The notes beneath the pieces were generated by a model. The model was given only the letters and a program-made list of their open reading frames with translations. It ran no database searches and was not told where the DNA came from. A stretch of 7,495 nucleotides of DNA from Streptomyces katrae. GTDB taxonomy: Bacteria; Actinomycetota; Actinomycetes; Streptomycetales; Streptomycetaceae. The position numbers and the translations under genes are program-made. Each line of letters begins with the position of its first letter. Positions within the stretch are counted from its first letter, which is position 1. Positions 5,317-7,495 of this stretch are shown here, piece by piece. The stretch spans positions 1 to 7,495 of the forward strand of contig NZ_JZWV01001014.1 in assembly GCF_000966975.1 (NCBI RefSeq). Reading direction: 5' to 3'.

Positions 5317-7110
5317 CGCCGGGGTGTCGTCGAGGAAGCCGCCCGACTGGTGCTGCCAGAGCCTGGCGTAGGCCCCGTCCGCGGCGAGCAGTTCCTGGTG
5401 CGTGCCCTGCTCGACGATGCGTCCGTGGTCGAGGACGACGAGCCGGTCCATCGTGGCGACGGTGCTCAGCCGGTGCGCCACCACGAGCGCCGTCCGGCCG
5501 TCCATGAGCCGCCACAGGGCGTCCTGGACGAGGATCTCGCTCTCGGAGTCCAGCGCGCTGGTCGCCTCGTCGAGCAGCAGGACCGGCGCGTCGCGCAGGA
5601 TGGCCCGGGCGAGGGCGACCCGCTGGCGCTGCCCGCCGGAGAGCTTCACCCCGCGCTCGCCGACCATGGTGTCGAAGCCGTCGGGGAGGGCGTCGGCGAA
5701 CTCGGTGACGTGCGCCGCCTCGGCCGCGCGGCGGATCTCGGCGTCCGTGGCGTCCGGCCGGGCGAAGGCGATGTTCTCGCGCAGGGTGCGGTGGAACATG
5801 GCCGGGTCCTGGGGCACGTAGGCGATCAGGCTGCGCAGGTCGCTCTGGGAGAGCCGGCTGATGTCCTGCCCGCCGATCCGGATCCGTCCGCCGTCGATGT
5901 CCGTCATCCGCAGCAGCAGCCGGGTGAGCGTGGTCTTCCCCCCGCCGGAGCGGCCGACCAGGCCGATCTTCGATCCGGCCGCCACGGCCAGGTCGAGGCC
6001 CTCGAAGAGCGGTTCGGAGCCACCCGGGTGGGTGAAGCGCACCCCTTCGAAGGACACGTCGGCCGCCTGCCGCCCGAGCGGCTCCGGGCAGGCCGGGTCG
6101 AGCACCTTCGGCGGGGTCAGCAGCAGTTCGGTGAACTGCGCGGCCTCCGTCATCGAGCTCTCCAGGCGGCGGTAGATCTGGTTGAACTCGAACATGATGC
6201 GGGTGGCGTTGCCGTAGTACGTGAAGGCGACGACGACCGCCTCCACCCCGTGGCCGCTCCCGGCGAGCGAGACGGCGAGGAACAGGCCCAGCGCGTTGGT
6301 CAGCACGGACATGGGCGCCACGATGGTGTCGATGCGCAGGTTGCCGTAGTCCCAGGAGCGCAGCATGAGCCGGCGCGACTCCGCGACCCGCGACCGGTGT
6401 TCGGCGGCCTCGCGCCGCTCGGCGGCGAACGCCCGCACCGTGTCCATGTTCATCAGGCTGTCGGCGACGTGGCCCGACACCCGGGCGATCGCCTCCTCCC
6501 GCTGGTCGACGAGCGCCTGCCGGCGGCGGATCAGGGGGGCCACGCCCAGCGCCGTCACCGCGATCATCACCAGGAGCCCGACGACCAGCAGCGGGTCGTA
6601 CTGCCAGAGCACCACCGACCCGAACAGCAGCGGCACCAGCCGCCCCACGATGTTGAAGGTCAGCGCGTCGACGAACTCCTCGAAGCGGGAGGCGAAGCTC
6701 AGGACCCTCTTGGTGAGCGAGCCGGCGAAGTTGTCGTGGAAGAACGCGGCGTCCTTGGCGAAGAGTTCGTCCAGGCCGATGACGTACAGGCGCTCGACGC
6801 CCAGGGCGTCGACGCGGTTGAGGCAGTGCAGTCCGAGGCGCCACATCCCCTCGGAGAGGAGGAGGACGGCGGCGAAGCCGGCGAGGTAGGGGAGCATGGC
6901 ACCCGTCCGGGTGGCGGCGCCCTCCGAGATCCGGCCGACGAGTTTGGCGACGACCAGCGGCGCCACGTAGTTGATGCCGACGTTGCCCAGCGCCGGGAGC
7001 AGCATCGCGGGGGCGGTCCAGCGTTTGAGGCGGGCCATCTCCCGCCCGTAGTAACGGAGTGCGAGGAACACCGAGCCCCTGCTCGGCGTACTCTTGGACG
7101 ATTCAGGCAT
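5299..7110 (-). CDS. ABC transporter, fused permease and ATP-binding half-exporter
   Basis: A 603-residue membrane protein with the order of exporter half-transporters. The type 1 transmembrane domain covers about residues 30-310, with hydrophobic stretches near 33-60, 71-95, 152-169, 174-194, 263-284 and 289-309. The ATPase domain covers about 350-590. Every ATPase motif is intact: Walker A GRSGGGKTT (386-394), Q-loop YVPQDP with Gln434, signature LSGGQ (490-494), Walker B VLLLDE (510-515), D-loop SALD and switch His546 in VVAHRLS. Such proteins dimerise and export lipids, drugs or peptides; the substrate cannot be told from sequence. No second half-transporter is adjacent, so a homodimer is likely unless a partner is encoded elsewhere. 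The ATG at 7110 is the first ATG; an in-frame TTG at 7167 lies in the structured leader and is less likely. The Shine-Dalgarno sequence is weak (GGTACGGGA abuts the ATG). Translation may be controlled by the leader described separately. Confidence 0.93.
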   Translation of the reverse strand: MPESSKSTPSRGSVFLALRYYGREMARLKRWTAPAMLLPALGNVGINYVAPLVVAKLVGRISEGAATRTGAMLPYLAGFAAVLLLSEGMWRLGLHCLNRVDALGVERLYVIGLDELFAKDAAFFHDNFAGSLTKRVLSFASRFEEFVDALTFNIVGRLVPLLFGSVVLWQYDPLLVVGLLVMIAVTALGVAPLIRRRQALVDQREEAIARVSGHVADSLMNMDTVRAFAAERREAAEHRSRVAESRRLMLRSWDYGNLRIDTIVAPMSVLTNALGLFLAVSLAGSGHGVEAVVVAFTYYGNATRIMFEFNQIYRRLESSMTEAAQFTELLLTPPKVLDPACPEPLGRQAADVSFEGVRFTHPGGSEPLFEGLDLAVAAGSKIGLVGRSGGGKTTLTRLLLRMTDIDGGRIRIGGQDISRLSQSDLRSLIAYVPQDPAMFHRTLRENIAFARPDATDAEIRRAAEAAHVTEFADALPDGFDTMVGERGVKLSGGQRQRVALARAILRDAPVLLLDEATSALDSESEILVQDALWRLMDGRTALVVAHRLSTVATMDRLVVLDHGRIVEQGTHQELLAADGAYARLWQHQSGGFLDDTPARADLV

Positions 7111-7208
7111 TCCCGTACCAACCCTGCTGTGTCGGACCGTCAGAGAAGGTTCCGCAGTGTTCCGCAAGGGCGCCCGTACGGTCCATCCATTTTTCGACCG
7201 GTACGGGC
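7111..7208 (-). promoter_or_regulatory. Structured leader of the ABC gene with alternative pairings
   Basis: In minus-strand RNA order there are four segments. Segment 1, GCCCGTACCGGT (7208-7197), pairs with segment 2, ACCGTACGGGC (7182-7172), as an 11-bp stem with one bulge. Segment 2 also contains GGACCGT (7184-7178), which pairs with segment 3, ACGGTCC (7140-7134). Segment 4, GGTACGGGA (7119-7111), touching the ATG, pairs over 8 bp with segment 1. Pairing 1:2 excludes 2:3 and 1:4, so the ribosome landing region would be free in one state and covered in the other. The complementarities are seen directly; a switch is inferred. The repeated GTACGGG could instead be DNA sites for a regulator. 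Confidence 0.4.
7149..7166. repeat. Direct repeat GTTCCGCA x2, 10-base period
   Basis: GTTCCGCA at 7149-7156 and 7159-7166 are exact copies two bases apart. The 10-base period puts both on nearly the same face of the helix, as for head-to-tail regulator binding. They lie about 40-55 bases before the ABC transporter start. Confidence 0.5.
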
Positions 7209-7215
7209 ATCACGC

Positions 7216-7221
7216 ACTGTA
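7216..7221 (-). promoter_or_regulatory. Candidate -10 box of the ABC transporter gene
   Basis: On the minus strand this reads TACAGT, the same hexamer proposed for the TetR gene at 4620. It would start an mRNA near 7209, exactly at the first arm of the leader hairpin, giving a leader of about 100 bases. The -35 region is weak, so this is tentative. Confidence 0.35.
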
Positions 7222-7269
7222 GGGGAATGGGCGCGGTGCGCGACAGGGCGCCTCGGGCACGCCGCCCCG

Positions 7270-7495
7270 TCAATCGCCGGCCCGGTCCAGTTCCTCGTCC
7301 AGGGAGAGCGCCGCGGCGATGAGCGCCAGGTGCGTGAACGCCTGCGGGAAGTTGCCCAGTTGCTCTCCGGTCGGACCGATCTCCTCCGCGAACAGGCCGA
7401 CGTGGTTGGCGTAGGTGAGCATCTTGTCGAAGGCGTACCGGGCCGCCTCCAGCCGGCCGGCGCGGGCGAGGGCGCCGACGTACAGGAAGGTGCAC
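7270..7495 (-). CDS. Glycoside hydrolase family 15 protein (glucoamylase/trehalase-like), C-terminal part
   Basis: Only the last 74 residues are in the window, read from 7494 to the TGA at 7270-7272; the rest lies beyond the right edge. The segment runs from [19 protein letters not shown] through [20 protein letters not shown] to [20 protein letters not shown]. This matches the end of the (alpha/alpha)6 catalytic domain of GH15 enzymes, where the Glu of the LFAEE segment is near the conserved catalytic base and GNFPQAFTH is highly conserved. Bacterial members hydrolyse alpha-glucosidic bonds such as trehalose, or maltose-type glucans, and are usually about 600 residues, cytosolic and without a signal peptide. 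The gene is upstream of the ABC transporter on the same strand with about 160 bases between them. That gap has its own promoter-like elements, so co-transcription is uncertain. Exact substrate is not decidable from this part. Confidence 0.85.
   Translation of the reverse strand, partial: CTFLYVGALARAGRLEAARYAFDKMLTYANHVGLFAEEIGPTGEQLGNFPQAFTHLALIAAALSLDEELDRAGD

Noticed and set aside
5273..6844. 523-residue minus-strand open frame overlapping the ABC transporter
   Set aside because: It is an Arg/Gly-rich shadow; the true frame shows every ABC motif.
7111..7167. TTG start of the ABC transporter at 7167
   Set aside because: The added residues are polar and not needed for the first membrane segment. 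The region looks like a structured, repeat-bearing leader, and ATG 7110 is the first ATG.
7103..7495. Minus-strand frame starting [10 protein letters not shown] at the right edge
   Set aside because: It is a shadow of the GH15 C-terminus, which reads in the neighbouring frame with the conserved GNFPQAFTH motif and stops at 7270.

Overview
The window is very GC-rich, its codons end mostly in G or C, several genes look leaderless, and the gene families are typical of actinomycetes. The best guess is a Streptomyces-type chromosome. This rests on composition and gene content only, since no RNA gene or species marker is present. Eight protein-coding loci fill almost all the space, and no stretch longer than about 225 bases lacks a gene.

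Left part (1-2145). A TetR-family regulator (117-860, +) follows a perfect 21-bp palindrome and a -10-like box that would give a leaderless mRNA. It converges, with 7 bases between stops, on a 3-hydroxyisobutyryl-CoA hydrolase/enoyl-CoA hydratase-like gene (868-1920, -). That gene starts at a GTG which also looks leaderless. A 225-base gap holding promoter-like elements separates it from the next gene.

Middle part (2146-3678). An isochorismatase-like hydrolase (2146-2727, +) has glycine where most of the superfamily has the catalytic cysteine. Its tail overlaps by 29 bases the tail of a converging RsbW-like ATP-binding protein (2699-3214, -). That protein is encoded just downstream of a STAS anti-anti-sigma protein (3254-3607, -). 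The pair forms a minimal partner-switching module with no sigma factor beside it.

Right-middle part (3679-5280). A class I SAM-dependent methyltransferase (3679-4561, -) is split by one apparent extra base near 4347-4350. It is divergent from a second TetR regulator (4687-5280, +). The 125 bases between them carry a compact operator array: a 20-bp inverted repeat lying in the spacer of the methyltransferase promoter, a 14-bp perfect palindrome, and further copies of the same half-site. The regulator very probably controls itself and the methyltransferase.

Right end (5281-7495). A complete ABC exporter half-transporter (5299-7110, -) has an approximately 100-base leader with short segments that can pair in two mutually exclusive ways, one of which covers the start region. 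Beyond it is the C-terminal end of a GH15 glucoamylase/trehalase-like protein (7270-7495, -), cut by the window edge.

No mobile element, CRISPR array, tRNA or rRNA was seen. The genes do not form one pathway. They are several small, separately regulated units. The most notable points are the two regulator/operator arrangements, the frameshifted methyltransferase, the nucleophile-less hydrolase and the possible RNA switch before the ABC transporter.
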